A stretch of 64,000 bases of DNA from Elymus sibiricus (lineage: Eukaryota > Streptophyta > Magnoliopsida > Poales > Poaceae): the NCBI GenBank assembly GCA_039707655.1, contig CM077676.1:183950936-184014935 (forward strand). Direction: 5' to 3'. The notes beneath the pieces are model-generated. The model made no database searches, was not told the DNA's origin, and worked only from the letters and a program-made list of their open reading frames with translations. A program made the translations under genes and the position numbers. Positions 32,507 through 44,100 of the stretch are shown piece after piece. How positions within the stretch are numbered: the stretch's first letter is position 1; each line of letters begins with the position of its first letter.

Positions 32507-34052
32507 TGATGCGTCTCCAACGTATCTATAATTTTTGATTGTTCCATGCTATTATAGTATCAATCTTGGATGTTTTTATATGCAATTATATATCATTTTT
32601 TGGGACTAACCTACTAACCCAGTGCCTAGTGCCAGTTGCTGTTTTCTGCTTGTTTTTGGCTTTTCAGAGAAACAGTACCAAATGAAGTCCAAATGCCACG
32701 ACACTTTTTGGAGATTTTTTTCTGGACAAAAGAAACCTGGGAAGCTTTGGGAGGAGGCTAGAAGCCTCACGGAGGCTTCACAAGGCACTAGGGCGCGCCC
32801 CAGGGGGGCGCCGTGCTACCTTGTGGGGCCCACGTGACTCCGTTTGACCTAATTCCACTTCTATAAATTCACAAATATTGGGAAACCCCCAGAGAGCCAG
32901 AAGAGAAAACCTTTCCGCTGCCGCAAGCCTTTGTTCTTCCGCGATCCCATCTGGAGGCCTTTTCCTGTACTCTGCCGGAGGGGGAATCGATCACGGAGGG
33001 CTTCTACATCAACCTTGCTGCCCTTCCGATGATGTGTGAGTAGTTTACCACAGACCTACGTGTCCATAGCTAGTAGCTAGATGGCTGCTTCTCTCTCTTT
33101 GATCTTCAATACAATGTTCTCCTCGATGTTCTTCGAGTTCTATCCGATGTAATCTTCTTTTGCGGTGTGTTTGTTGGGATCCGATGAATTGTGAGTTTAT
33201 GATCAGATTATTCATGAGAAATATTTGAGTCTTCTCTGAACACTTTTATGCATGATTGTTATAGCTTTGTATTTCTCTCCGATCTATCGGTTTAGTTTGG
33301 CCTACTAGATTGATTTATCTTGCAATGGGAGAGGTGCTTTGTGATGGGTTCAATCTTGCGGTGCTCAATCCCAGTGACAGAAAGGGACATGACACATATT
33401 TGTATTGTTGCCATTAAGGATAAAAAGATGGGGTTTATTCATATTGCTTGAATTTGCTTCTCTACATCATGTCATCTTGCTTAAGGCGTTACTCTGTTTC
33501 ATACTTAATACCCTAGATGCATGCTGGATAGCGGTCGATGGGTGGAGTAATAGTAGTAGATGCAGGCAGGAGTCGGTCTACTTGTCTTGGACGTGATGCC
33601 TATATACATGATCATTGCCATGAATCCGTCATAATTATTTGCTTTTCTATCAATTGCCCAACAGTAATTTGTTTACCCACCGTATGTTTATGTGCTCAAG
33701 AGAGAAGCCTCTAGTGAAAACTATGGTCCCCGGGTCTATCTTTATTATATAAAAAACCTAAAAATACCTTGCTGCAATTTATTTACTTTTAATTTAATTA
33801 GTAATTTAGTTTATATATTTACCTCGATAAGATTTAATCCTTGCAAATAACCGCTAAGAGGATTGATAACCCTCTTATTTGCGTTGGGTGCAAGTGTTTT
33901 CTCTTGTGTGTGCAGGTGCGCTTAACGGAATTTTGCTTGGTTCTCCTACTGGATTGATAACCTTGGTTCTTAACTGAGGGAAATACTTATCTCTACTGTA
34001 CTGCATCATCCTCTCCTCTTCGGGGAAATACCAACGCAGACTACAAGTAGCA
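32507..34052 (+). repeat. 5' LTR of element A
   Basis: It begins TGATGCGTCTCCAACG and ends ACTACAAGTAGCA. It carries the GC-rich inverted repeat (outer arms CACAAGG at about 32779 and CCTTGTG at about 32819) and a TATA box TATAAATT at 32862-32869. Confidence 0.9.
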
Positions 34053-34063
34053 GGAAGAATTTC

Positions 34064-34080
34064 TGGCGCCGTTGACGGGG
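34064..34080 (+). other. Primer-binding site of element A (tRNA-Asp, one mismatch)
   Basis: TGGCGCCGTTGACGGGG starts 12 bases after the LTR. It differs from the tRNA-Asp complement at one position. Confidence 0.85.
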
Positions 34081-34289
34081 AGACATCATCAAAATTACCA
34101 AGTACCTTCGCACAAATTATCTTTCACTTGCATTTACTTTATTTGCCTTTTATTTGCATTTGCCTCTCGTTTTCATATTCCCCACTTCTAATTTTTTTTT
34201 AAAACACAAAAATATTTTATTTGCTTGCTTGCTTTTATTGCCATGTCAACACTCAAGAACAGAAAGTAAAACAAAAATTTAATATTACT

Positions 34290-35224
34290 ATGGATCCTCA
34301 TCCACTTGCTAATCTTTTCAAAAGATCCAATTATAATGAACCAATTGCTAGTGATTTGAGTGCTCTTGATTTTCTCTATGATGTTTTGCTTGAAAATCAT
34401 GAATCTGAAAATTGTGATGAAGTGTTAGAAGAAGAAATTTATAAAGTGATTCATGATAGCTCCTTGATTGAAAAGCATGATTGCAATGATGTCACTATAA
34501 ATTCTATTAATGTGAATTGTGCTAATGATATGCAAAGCTACAAGCTTGGGGATGATTTTTTTTTATGTGCACTACTTATTGCAATGATCATGATTGGGGT
34601 GATGATGCTTCTTATGATCTTAAAAATTTAATTAAGCCTCATGATGAATATGTTGTTGATAATAAAATTTTCAATACTATTAAAAGTGGTTTTGGAAGAG
34701 CGTCAACTTTAGGTAATAATGATCCCACTACTTTGGAGAGTGTTCAATCTTATGATTTTTTTGATGAAAGTGGGTTTGGAGAGGTCATGACTTTAGTTGA
34801 TGATAATCCCACTATTTTGGACGATTATAAAACTTTTATGCATATGCATCATAGGGAGAATACTATTTATGATAGCTATATTGTTGAGTTTGATTATGAT
34901 CCTACATGTGATTATTATGAGAGAGGAAAATATGGTTATAGAAATCTTCATGTTACTAAATTGCCTCTCGTGATGTTGAAATTATTCATGCTTCATTCTT
35001 CCTATTTGCATATGCTAGAGATTGCTTGTCTTGATAATTTGTTCTCCTATAAAATGCCTATGCATAGGAAGTATGTTAGACTTAAGTGTGTTTTTCATAT
35101 GCTTCATGATGCTCTCTTTGTGTTTCTATTATTATCTTTCATGAGAGCATCACTGAAATCTCAAGCCTATCTTAATGGCTATAAAGAAAGAGCTTGTTGG
35201 GAGACAACCCAATGGATAAAATAA
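34290..35224 (+). pseudogene. Acidic SGFG-repeat protein of element A, frameshifted
   Basis: This is the homologue of the 326-residue protein of element B. ATG 34290 opens MDPHPLANLFKRSNY and continues through ENHESENCDEVLEEE and NDMQSYKLGDDFF, then loses frame at a T10 run (34554-34563). It resumes in another frame (CNDHDWGDDASYDL; SGFGRASTLGNNDPTTLES; ESGFGEVMTLVDDNPTILD) to the conserved MPMHRKYVRLKC...MLHDALFVF end. Indels in the homopolymer explain the break. Function is unknown; it is not gag, pol or a known domain. Confidence 0.7.
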
Positions 35225-36530
35225 GTTCTTGAGTATTTGCATGATTATAGCTTCTATTATGATTATGTTTTTATGTTTTAATTAGTGTTTGTGCCAAGTA
35301 ATGCCTTTGGGATGATTTGGAAGATAGTATAATTGATGCTGTTTGGAAAACAGAATGTTTTGCATCAGAAAAATATGAAATTTTTACACAGTATTGGTAT
35401 ATGAATTTCCCACGTTGTCCTAATTTTTCAGAATTTTTGGAGTTACAGAAGTATGGCTTTTAAATAGATCTTTACAGACTGTTCTGTTTTAGACAGATTC
35501 TGTTTTTATTGCATAGTTTGCTTATTTTGATGAATCTATGGATCGTATCGGGGGGTATGAGTCATGGAGAAGTTGGAGTACAGTAGAATTATGCCAATAT
35601 TAAATATGAATCAATTTACAATAGTACCTAAAGTTAAAGATTTGTTTGTTATACTAACGGATCTCACGAGGTTTCTGTTGAGTTTTGTGTGCTGAAGTTT
35701 TCAAGTTTTGGGTGAGACTACGATAGACAAAGGAATAAGGAGAGGCAAGAGCCTAAGCTTGGGGATTCCCAAGGCACCCTAAGGTAATATTCAAGGAAGA
35801 CTCAAGCGTCTAAGCTTGGGGATGCCCCGGAAGGCATCCCCTCTTTCGTCTACAATCTATCGGTAACTCACTTGGAGCTATATTTTTATTCATCACATGA
35901 TATGTGTTTTACTTGGAGCATCTTGTGAAATAGTTTGTTTGCTTTTGTTTGATTTTTAGTTTGTCACAATCATCTTTGCTGAACACACCTTTTTGAGAGG
36001 GACACACATTATTCGTGATTTGTTAGAATACTCTATGTGCTTCACTTATATCTTTTGAGCTAGGCAGTTGCTCTAGTGCTTCACTTATATCTTTTAGAGC
36101 ACGGTGGTGATGATATTTTAAAGAAATAGTTGCACTCTCATGCTTCACTTATATCTTTTTAAGAGTCTCATGATAGCAATGGTAATATGCACGGGTTATG
36201 AATTTGGTCCTGATATGATAGGTATTCAAGAGGGATATAATAAAAACTTTCATGTAGATCACTGAATATGATAAATTTGATTCCTTGCAATAGTTTTGCG
36301 ATATTAAGATGGTAATATAGGGAGGTATTAGTAGATAATTGTGGTTTAGTAAGAATAATTGTGTTAAGGTTTGTGCGAAGCATGCACGTATGATCTGTCG
36401 TTATGCTAAGAAGTTGGAGCATGATTTATTCTTGATTGTCTTCCTTTGTGTGGCGGTCGGGGGCGTGCGATGGTTAACTCCTACCAACCTCCCCCCTAGG
36501 GGCATGCGTAGTAGTACTTTGCTTCGAGGG
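35225..36530 (+). other. Noncoding tail of element A, left part
   Basis: No ORF. A TTGGG...CCCAA hairpin (35197-35212) overlaps the end of the preceding ORF. Two PPT-like motifs lie at 35753-35769 and 35811-35826; the second forms a perfect 9-bp hairpin. Further along are several repeats of GTGCTTCACTTATATCTTTT (about 36040-36160). Confidence 0.6.
35753..35841 (+). repeat. PPT-like motifs and hairpin in element A
   Basis: TAAGCTTGGGGATTCCC at 35753 and TAAGCTTGGGGATGCC at 35811. In the second, GGGGATGCC (35818-35826) pairs perfectly with GGCATCCCC (35833-35841) around CCGGAA. The same arrangement recurs in element B. Confidence 0.75.
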
Positions 36531-38064
36531 CTAATTCACACGTCTCCAACGTATCTATAATTTATGAAGTATTCATGCCATGTTTATTATAGTTTTGTAT
36601 GATTTTGGTGCACTTTTGTATGGATTTTATATGATTTTTATGGACTAACATATTGACCTAGTGCCCAGTGCCAGTTGCTGTTTTCTGCTTGTTTTTGGTT
36701 TTCCAGAAAATCCATATCAAATGAAGTCCAAATGCAGCGAAACTTTTTGATGATTTTTTCTGGAAGGAAACAGACCTAGGAAGCTTCGGGGGAGCAGCAG
36801 AAGACCCACAGGGGCCCCACAAGCCACCTGGGCGCGCCACCCCCCCTGGCGTGCTCTGGTGCCTCGTGGCCCCCCCTGTGGCCCCTCTTCGCGTGATTCC
36901 AACGCCAAAAATTCTTATAAATACCAAAACCCCTAGAAATAACCCTAGAACTTCGACTCTGCCATCGCAAGCCTCTGTACCTTCGAAATACCATCTGGAG
37001 CCCTGTTCCGGCACCCTGCCGGAGGGGGAAATCATCACCGGAGGCCATCTTCATCATCCCGGCGGTCTCCATGACAAGGAGGGAGTAGTTCACCCTCGAG
37101 GCTAGGGGTATGTACAAGTAGCTATGTGTTTGATCTCTCTCTCGTGTTCTTGATTTGGCACGATCTTGATGTACCGTGAGCTTTGGTAATATAGTTGGAT
37201 CATATGGTGTTTCTTCCTCTCTATCTTGTTGTGATGAATTGAGTTTTTACCTTTGAGGTTTCACTATTATCGGATTGAATACTTTTATGGATTTGAGAAC
37301 ACTTGATGTATATCTTGCATATGAATACCCGTGGTGACAATGGGGTGTTCTATTGATTCACTTGATGTATGTTTTGGCACTCAACTCATGGATTCCCGAG
37401 GTGACATTGGGGTAATCTATGCATAGGGGTTGATGCACGTTTTCGTCCTACTTTCTCCGGTAGAAATCTTGGGGCACTCTTTGAAGTTCTTTGTCTTGGA
37501 TTGAATATTATGAATCTGAAGTTGTTTGAGGTGTATCGTATAATTGACTCACGGATACTTGTGGTGACATTGGAGTATCTAGGTGACATTAGAGTTGGTT
37601 GATGCGTATCATATGGTGTTATTTTAGTACGAACTCATGGGCTGTTCGTGACACTTATAGGGATGGCTCTATAGATTGATCGGAAAAGATAACTTTGAGG
37701 TGGTTTCGTACCCTACAATAATTTCATCTTATGTTCTCCGCTTGATAAGAACTTTGGAGTGATTCTTTGTCGCACGTTGAGGGATTGTTATATGATCCAA
37801 TTATGTTAGCATTGTTGAGAGATTGCACTAGTGAAAGTATGAACCCTAGGCCTTGTTTTCAAGCATTGCAATACCGTTTGTGCTCACTTTTGTAACTTGC
37901 TACCTTGCTGTTTTTTTATTTCAGATTATAAAAACTTATATCTACTATCCATACTACACTTGTATCACTATCTCTTCGCCGAACTAGTGCACCTATACAA
38001 TTTACCATTGTATTGGGTGTGTTGGGGACACAAGAGATTTCTTGTATTTGATTGCAGGTGTCGA

Positions 38065-38944
38065 TGTCGAGGATCTGCGTCCAAGAAACTTCTCCAAGAA
38101 CTTAGGATTCGAACTCTGGGGGACTTTGCCTGGCAGCCTACGACGGGACTACGGCGGGGACACGATGGACTCGCTGGCTCTCACCGGACACGAAGGGGGA
38201 CGCACGAGCTACCCAGGTTCGGGCCACCGTGCGGTGTAATACCCTACTCCTGCTTGTGTTGGATTGCTCTGTGGAGGGCTCGTGCTCGAAGTACAAGAGG
38301 TGTGGGGGAGAATGGGTTAATCCCCTTACATGGAAGTAGCCTTGCCCCTTTTGTCATGCCTTGGTCCTCTTTCCCGAAAATATGAGTGGGAAAGGGTTGC
38401 CACAGGGCGGCAATTCAAAAGGGGGACAAGAGCGCAGTCTTATCCTGACTAAAGGCGGTCTCCGCCTGCTAAAGTAGCTCCTTGTGACGCGCTGGTGGGC
38501 TCGGCGATGACCTCCATCCTGGCACGCTGATCCGTCCTGATCCTCCTTCACCAAAGAGGAAATATCTTGGGGCTTCCTTCGGGGGGAAGGCAGATGCCAC
38601 TGCTCCCCTATCACCAAAATGAGAACCCGCCTGAGCTGCACCCTGCTGTCCTCGTCCTGTCGTCGGGGCGTCACCCACGTGATGAGCCGGCCGCCCCGAG
38701 GCTGGCACCGCGCGCCACGCCCCGCAAAGCGGCCTCCCGAGGGATCGCCTCACGAGGCGATCCGGGGCTTGCCGGCCTCGCCAGGGCTTGGCCTGGCGAT
38801 GAGGGGCCTCGCGAGGTTATCCCCTCGCGAGGCGACCCCTCCCGGGCGACGATCCCAGGGCCATCTTGCTTGGGCCCGCCCAAGCGCCACCTCCTGGGCC
38901 ATAGGCAGACGGGCCGTGGTACCCTGGTTCCCACTGGGCCGATA
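38065..38944 (-). repeat. 3' LTR of Tat element 2
   Basis: It matches 45833-46712 along its whole length with roughly 4% differences by eye, mostly C/T and A/G. Its right terminus reads CGATA instead of CGACA. The adjacent 38945-38960 is the PPT on the minus strand (GGGACCGGGGGCTAC). Confidence 0.88.
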
Positions 38945-39097
38945 GTAGCCCCCGGTCCCACGGCGTGCATGTCCCGCCCGTTGGGGATGAAGCGCTGCGG
39001 GGCCCATCAAGCTGCCGGGCCCATGGGTGATGCATGGCGGCCTTTGCGGGCGCGGCGCCTCCACTCCCTGCGACGCCTTGATAACCGCCACCTCGGC

Positions 39098-39106
39098 GAT
39101 AAAACC
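39098..39106 (+). promoter_or_regulatory. Possible TATA box of the antisense B3-like gene
   Basis: GATAAAACC lies about 140 bases upstream of ATG 39243, followed by a C/T-rich leader (CCTTCACTCCATCCCCAGCC) typical of plant 5' UTRs. This is a weak match; transcription is an inference. Confidence 0.35.
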
Positions 39107-39242
39107 TGCCCGCACGGGGCGTGGGCATTCCATTGCCCCTTCACTCCATCCCCAGCCTGTCTTGCGCCCAACTCCTCGGCTCCCCATTTCTCTCCAACTT
39201 CCAACCTCTCCGCCAATCTCTCCGCCCGTCACCACCGCGGCC

Positions 39243-39986
39243 ATGGCTCCCCCAAGGAAGCTCTCCGTGGTCGAGAAAGGGAAGAGGACGGCAGAGGAGG
39301 TGGAGCCACCGAAGCCGACGGCGGTGAGGGGTAGAGGCCGGGCCCGTGGTTCGTCCATGGCGACGAGGGTTCCTACTCGGGGTCGGGCGCGCTCCGCGGC
39401 CGCCGGCGCGGAGGCCGGCCCCAGTACCCACGGAACGGGCGCGACTCGTGGTCGTGGAAGAGGCGCCGCTCGTGGGCACGGAGGCCGCGGCGGTTCCACC
39501 GCTCTTCCTCCCCAGGCGGGGAGGCACTCGGCGGAGGCGACCCACGAGTTCATCGTGGACATGCACCGCTTGCCCTGCACCTGGCTTCGGCTCCCGGACT
39601 CCTTCATGAGGGAGATGGAGGAGCGTGCTCCCCTGGGCCTATGGCTGCAGGCGGACGACTGCTGCAACGGCCCCTCCTGGGTGGCGGCAGAGTTCACCCC
39701 CTCCGGCTTCATGTTCTTGAAGCAGGGGTGGAAGTCCTTTGCCCTCGCCCGGGGCCTGAAGTGGGGGCACCTTCTCCACTTCAAGTATGACAGAGCCGCC
39801 ACCCTCTTCGTGAAGATCTTCGGGGTTTCCGGCAGCCGCCTGGAGTGCTGCGTGGAGAGCGAGGATGGCAGCTACAGCGGCTCCTCCAGCGAGGATGGCA
39901 GCGACGACAATGCCGCCTCCCCTGATGGAAGCGGGAGCGACGACAGTTCCCCCCGCGTCAAGGAAAAGGATGAAGACTCTAATTAG
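39243..39986 (+). CDS. B3-like DNA-binding protein, antisense accessory gene of Tat element 2
   Basis: Intact ORF of 247 residues, opposite to pol. ATG 39243 is chosen because it has good context (CGCGGCCATGGC) and starts MAPPRKLSVVEKGKRTAEEV; an upstream in-frame extension looks like leader. Residues ~30-85 are Arg/Gly-rich (RGRGRARG; RGRGRGAARGHGGRGG). Residues ~100-200 fit a REM-type B3 domain: LPDSFMREM, then SGFMFLKQGWKSFALARGL, WGHLLHFKYDRAATLFVKIF, and SRLECC. The C-terminus is an acidic Ser/Asp/Gly tail. Tat elements are known to carry antisense extra ORFs; a B3 fold there, perhaps binding element or host DNA, is my inference from pattern alone. Confidence 0.7.
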   Translation: MAPPRKLSVVEKGKRTAEEVEPPKPTAVRGRGRARGSSMATRVPTRGRARSAAAGAEAGPSTHGTGATRGRGRGAARGHGGRGGSTALPPQAGRHSAEATHEFIVDMHRLPCTWLRLPDSFMREMEERAPLGLWLQADDCCNGPSWVAAEFTPSGFMFLKQGWKSFALARGLKWGHLLHFKYDRAATLFVKIFGVSGSRLECCVESEDGSYSGSSSEDGSDDNAASPDGSGSDDSSPRVKEKDEDSN

Positions 39987-41145
39987 GCATGGGCGGAGCT
40001 CGATGCGGACTCTTGGGGATGATGGCGCTGCGGCTGGCCCTCTTTCTTCCCTTTTTTTCTGTATTGGATCGATGTAGCCCCCTGGGGGTGTGAGACATTT
40101 GCGCAGCACTTTTATTGCTAAGTACTTGATGCTTAATGTGTTTTTGTTTTCCTCCCGAGGCCCTTATCCCCCTTTACATTGCCCTGTGCCCTGTGTCGCT
40201 GGGACCCAGCCCGTGAGGTGGGCTACACCATCGCTGGTATGCCCAAAGCGTGCGCTCGCCAAGGCTAGAGGGTGTAGGGCTCTTAGGGCCTGTAGGAGTC
40301 CCTGAGACGCGATGCTCAGGGTCCCCCCCTTGACGCGCAGGCGGCTTGTGCCAAGGGAATCAGGATGCCACGAGAGAGAAACAAGAAGAAAAGGACCCGA
40401 GGGGCACTTAGACTTAGCTCCTTTGTCGACGCTCGGCTTGGGGCGAGCCCTTCGTGAGGCGCTGCACGCGAGGCGTGGTTCCTCATGAAGCCTTCCGTCC
40501 GCGGGGCGCCGACCGCGAGGCCTCCTGAGGGCGGGGCTCCTGAGGCTCTTGAGGTTCTTGAGGCCCTGCACCAGGGAAATTGCCAAGTCTTTGCAAGTAA
40601 CGTGGCGGGGCGTGCTCGCGAGGCCGCCTGTGGGTGTTACGCGAGGAGGCAAGAGCACCAAGAACCTGGTGAGGTGACGTGCATGGGAGCCGTCCCGCGA
40701 GCCAGAGCTCAGTCACTTGGGTTTTGCAGCGCTGCTGGGACTGACCCGAGCACAAGCACCGTGCCCAGCGCCCGCTCGCGTGAGACACACAGGGGGATAT
40801 CGCGAGCACGCCTCCCAAGGCAGACTCAGCTGCAAGAACACCGGTTGCTATTAGGGAGTAGGCTTTACTGATGCATGAAATAGATTCATTGTACAATCAA
40901 AAAAGATACGCGCTGCCATGTTCGACATGGGTCAGCTTTTGAGGATGTGATGGCCGTGGGCCCCTCAAGTAAGTAGGCCGCCAGCGGGGAGCATGGGGCG
41001 TCCGCCAGCGCGGATCATGGGGTATCCGCCAGCGCCGAGCATGGGGCTTCCACGAGAGTGGGAGGGAGCTCCCGCGTGCCGACGACAGCGCTGGTAGAGG
41101 GAGCTCCGGAGTGTGTACAGCTCCATTCCGTTCGTATCCGTGAGG
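39987..41145. other. Region between the antisense gene and the integrase end
   Basis: This is the shared 3' flank of two convergent genes. It has no ORF with domain features, CTCGCGAGG-type motifs recur, and a short palindrome-rich GC section lies at 40440-40800. The ORFs here on either strand are composition-driven. Confidence 0.5.
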
Positions 41146-44100
41146 TCATGGATAGAACTTGCAGAGATGTTGGATGTTCCATGTGTTTTGTACCGGAACA
41201 CCCTCCTCCGTTTCGAGCCGTGCCGTGCCGGGCCGGGAGATGTGCGTGATCCTAAAAGGGCCCTCCCACATGGGTGAGAGTTTGTGGAGTCCCTCTCTGG
41301 AGAGGATCCAACGCAGGACAAGGTCGCCCGCCTCGAGGGTGCGGGGGCGTATGTTGCGGCTGTGATAGCGACGCAACGCCTGCTGGTAGCTTGCCGCGCG
41401 AAGGGCGGCCTGGCGGCGCGCCCCTTCGAGGAAAAGCAGGTCATCCTCCCACAGGCCGTCTTGACGAGACTCGTCGAAAGCCAAAACTCGCGGGGACCGG
41501 TGCTTGACCTCGGCTGGGAGAACCGCTTCTGCCCCGTAGACGAGGAAGAAAGGTGTCTCGCCGGTGGGCTTGGTTGGCGTGGTGCGGATGGACCATAGCA
41601 CTGAAGGGAGCTCCTCCAGCCAGCCCTTGCCGCATGCCGCGAGCTGCTTCTTGAAGCTCCTAGTCTTGAGGCCCTTGAGGACCTCAGTGTTGGCGCGCTC
41701 AGCCTGGCCGTTGCTTCGAGGGTGTGCCACGGAGGCGAAGCAGATCCGCGTGCCGATGCTGGCGCAGTAGGTCTTGAACTGGCCGCTGGTGAACTGTGTG
41801 CCGTTGTCCATGATGATACGGTTGGGGACACCAAAGCGGCACACCAGGCCCTTGATGAACTTGACCGCCGATCCTGCCGGAATGGTCCTGACAGGCTCCA
41901 CCTCCGCCCACTTGGTGAACTTGTCGATGGTGACGTAGAGGTAGCGGTAGCTGCCACCCACGCGAGGGAAAGGCCCAAGGATATCCAGCCCCTAGACCGC
42001 GAAGGGCCAGGAGAGGGGGATGGTCTAGAGCCCTTGTGCCGGCTGGTGGATCTGCTTGGCGTGGAACTGGCAGGCCTCGCATGCCTGGACCAGCTCCGTG
42101 GCATCCTCGAGTGTTGTGGGCCAGTAGAAACCACTGCGGAATGCCTTACCTACGAGAGTGCGCGAGGACGAGTGATGGCCGCAGTCGCCTCCGTGGATGT
42201 TGGCGAGCAGCTCGCGGCCTTGATCCTTGGAGATGCACCGCAGCACGACTCCGTTCGGGCGGTGGCGGTACAGGTCACCCTCCCTCAAGTGGTAGAGCGC
42301 GGCCTAGCGGACCACGCACTCTGCTTCCGCGTCGATCTTTGGGAGGGCGCCGCCCTCCAGATAGGCCTTGATCTCCGCGGTCCAGCTTTCAGGCTGCGGC
42401 TCGAGCGCCAGCAGCAGGCGAGCGCCTGAAGCTGGTCCGCAGTCTGGTGCGCCCATGGGTGGTGCGGGAGGGAGCTCTTTGCGAGGCGCTGGGATGCTGA
42501 CGATCGGGGGCGTCGCTGAAGGCTTCAGGAGCCGCTCCTCGAAGACGTCGGGGCTCTGGGGCTCACGGCGAGAAGCGCGCTTGGCGATTTCGTCCGCCTC
42601 ACTGTTGTCGCTGCAAGGGACGTGCTGTAGCTCCATGCCCATGAAGCGCTTCTCGAGGTTGCACACCTCCTCCAGGTAGGCCGCCATGTGCTCGTCCTTC
42701 GGCTTGTACTTCTTGTTGGAGAAGTTGACGAGGAGCTGCGAGTCGCCCTTGATGATGATGCGCCTGACTCCAAGCGCGATGGCGGCCTTGAGCCCGGCGA
42801 TGAGACCCTCATATTCGGCAATGTTGTTGGAGACCTTATCGGTGTGCCCGAAGCAGAGCTGCACTGCATAGTAAAGCTTGTCGCCTGTAGGTGTAGTGAG
42901 AACCACCCCAGCCCCCGCGCCCTGGCGCGTGAAGGCCCCATCGAAGTGCATGCTCCATCCTCCGGAGGTAGCCTCCTCGGGCAAGGACGACTCCTCCTGC
43001 GGCTCATCCTGACGCATGTTCGTCCACTCAGCCGCGAAGTCCGCCAAGGCCGCGCCCTTGATGGTCCTGGTGGTGAGGAACTCCAGCTCGAAAGGCTGCA
43101 GCTCAATGTTCCATTCGGCAACGCGACCGGTGGCATTTGGGCTCCGCAGGACTTGCTCCAGCGGGTAGGAGGAGATCACTCTGACCGGGTGACCCTGGAA
43201 GTAGTGGCGCAGCTTCCTGGAGGCCATGAGGAGCGCCAGGAGGAGCTTCTGCTGCATGGGGTACCGTTCACGCGCGTCTCACAGCACCGTACTGACGAAG
43301 TAGATGGGGTGCTCGACGAGGCGCGTGACCGTGGTGTCCAAGTCGTGCTCGCCGAGGGGCTCAGGCTGCCGCATCGCGGGGGCCACCGGAGGCTTAGCTC
43401 CAGAGGCCTCCTGAGGGGGTGCGGGGGCCTCCGGAGGGGGGCCCTCGACAGGCGCCGGCAGGGCCTTGAGGGGCCCCAGCGATGTCTCCGCGGCACCCGT
43501 AGGCACAGGCTCGGCAGGCTTCTTCTTGACGCAGACTCGCTCCTCCTGCTCTGCCACAAGGGCCGCACTGGCCATTTGGGGAGTGGCCGCCAAGTATAGC
43601 AGCAGGCGCTCGCGTGGCCGCGGGGCGACCATGACGGGAGGGCTCGTGAGGTATCTTTTGAGGTCTTCGAAGGCAGCGTTGGCCTCAGGGGTCCACTTGA
43701 AAGAGCCTGACCTCTTCATGAGCTTGAAGAAAGGCAGAGCCCGCTCGCCGAACTTGGATATGAAGCGACCGAGCGAGGCCATGCATCCTGCCAGGCGCTA
43801 CATTTCCTTGAGGTTGCGGGGCGGCCGCATATCCTCGATGGCCTTGATCTTCTCAGGGTTGGCCTCGATGCCGCGATGGGAGACCAGGAAACCCAGGAGC
43901 TTGCCGGAAGGGACACCGAAGACGCACTTGGCAGGGTTGAGCTTGAGGTTGACCTTGCGCAGGTTGGCGAAGGTTTCCTGCAGGTCCTCGATGAGGGTGC
44001 GTGCCTCGCGCGTTTTGATGACGATGTCATCGACGTATGCCTCCATGTTTCTCCCCATCTGGCACCCCAGGCAGATGCGCATCAGCCTCTGGAAGGTAGC

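Noticed and set aside
38567..39242. Long ORFs on both strands in and beside the Tat LTR
   Set aside because: They run across the LTR boundary, recur in the other LTR copy and are GC-driven. Only the frame from ATG 39243 has domain-like features.
40965..42134. 389-codon minus-strand ORF
   Set aside because: Ser/Arg/Pro-biased shadow of the integrase frame, which carries the real motifs in another frame.
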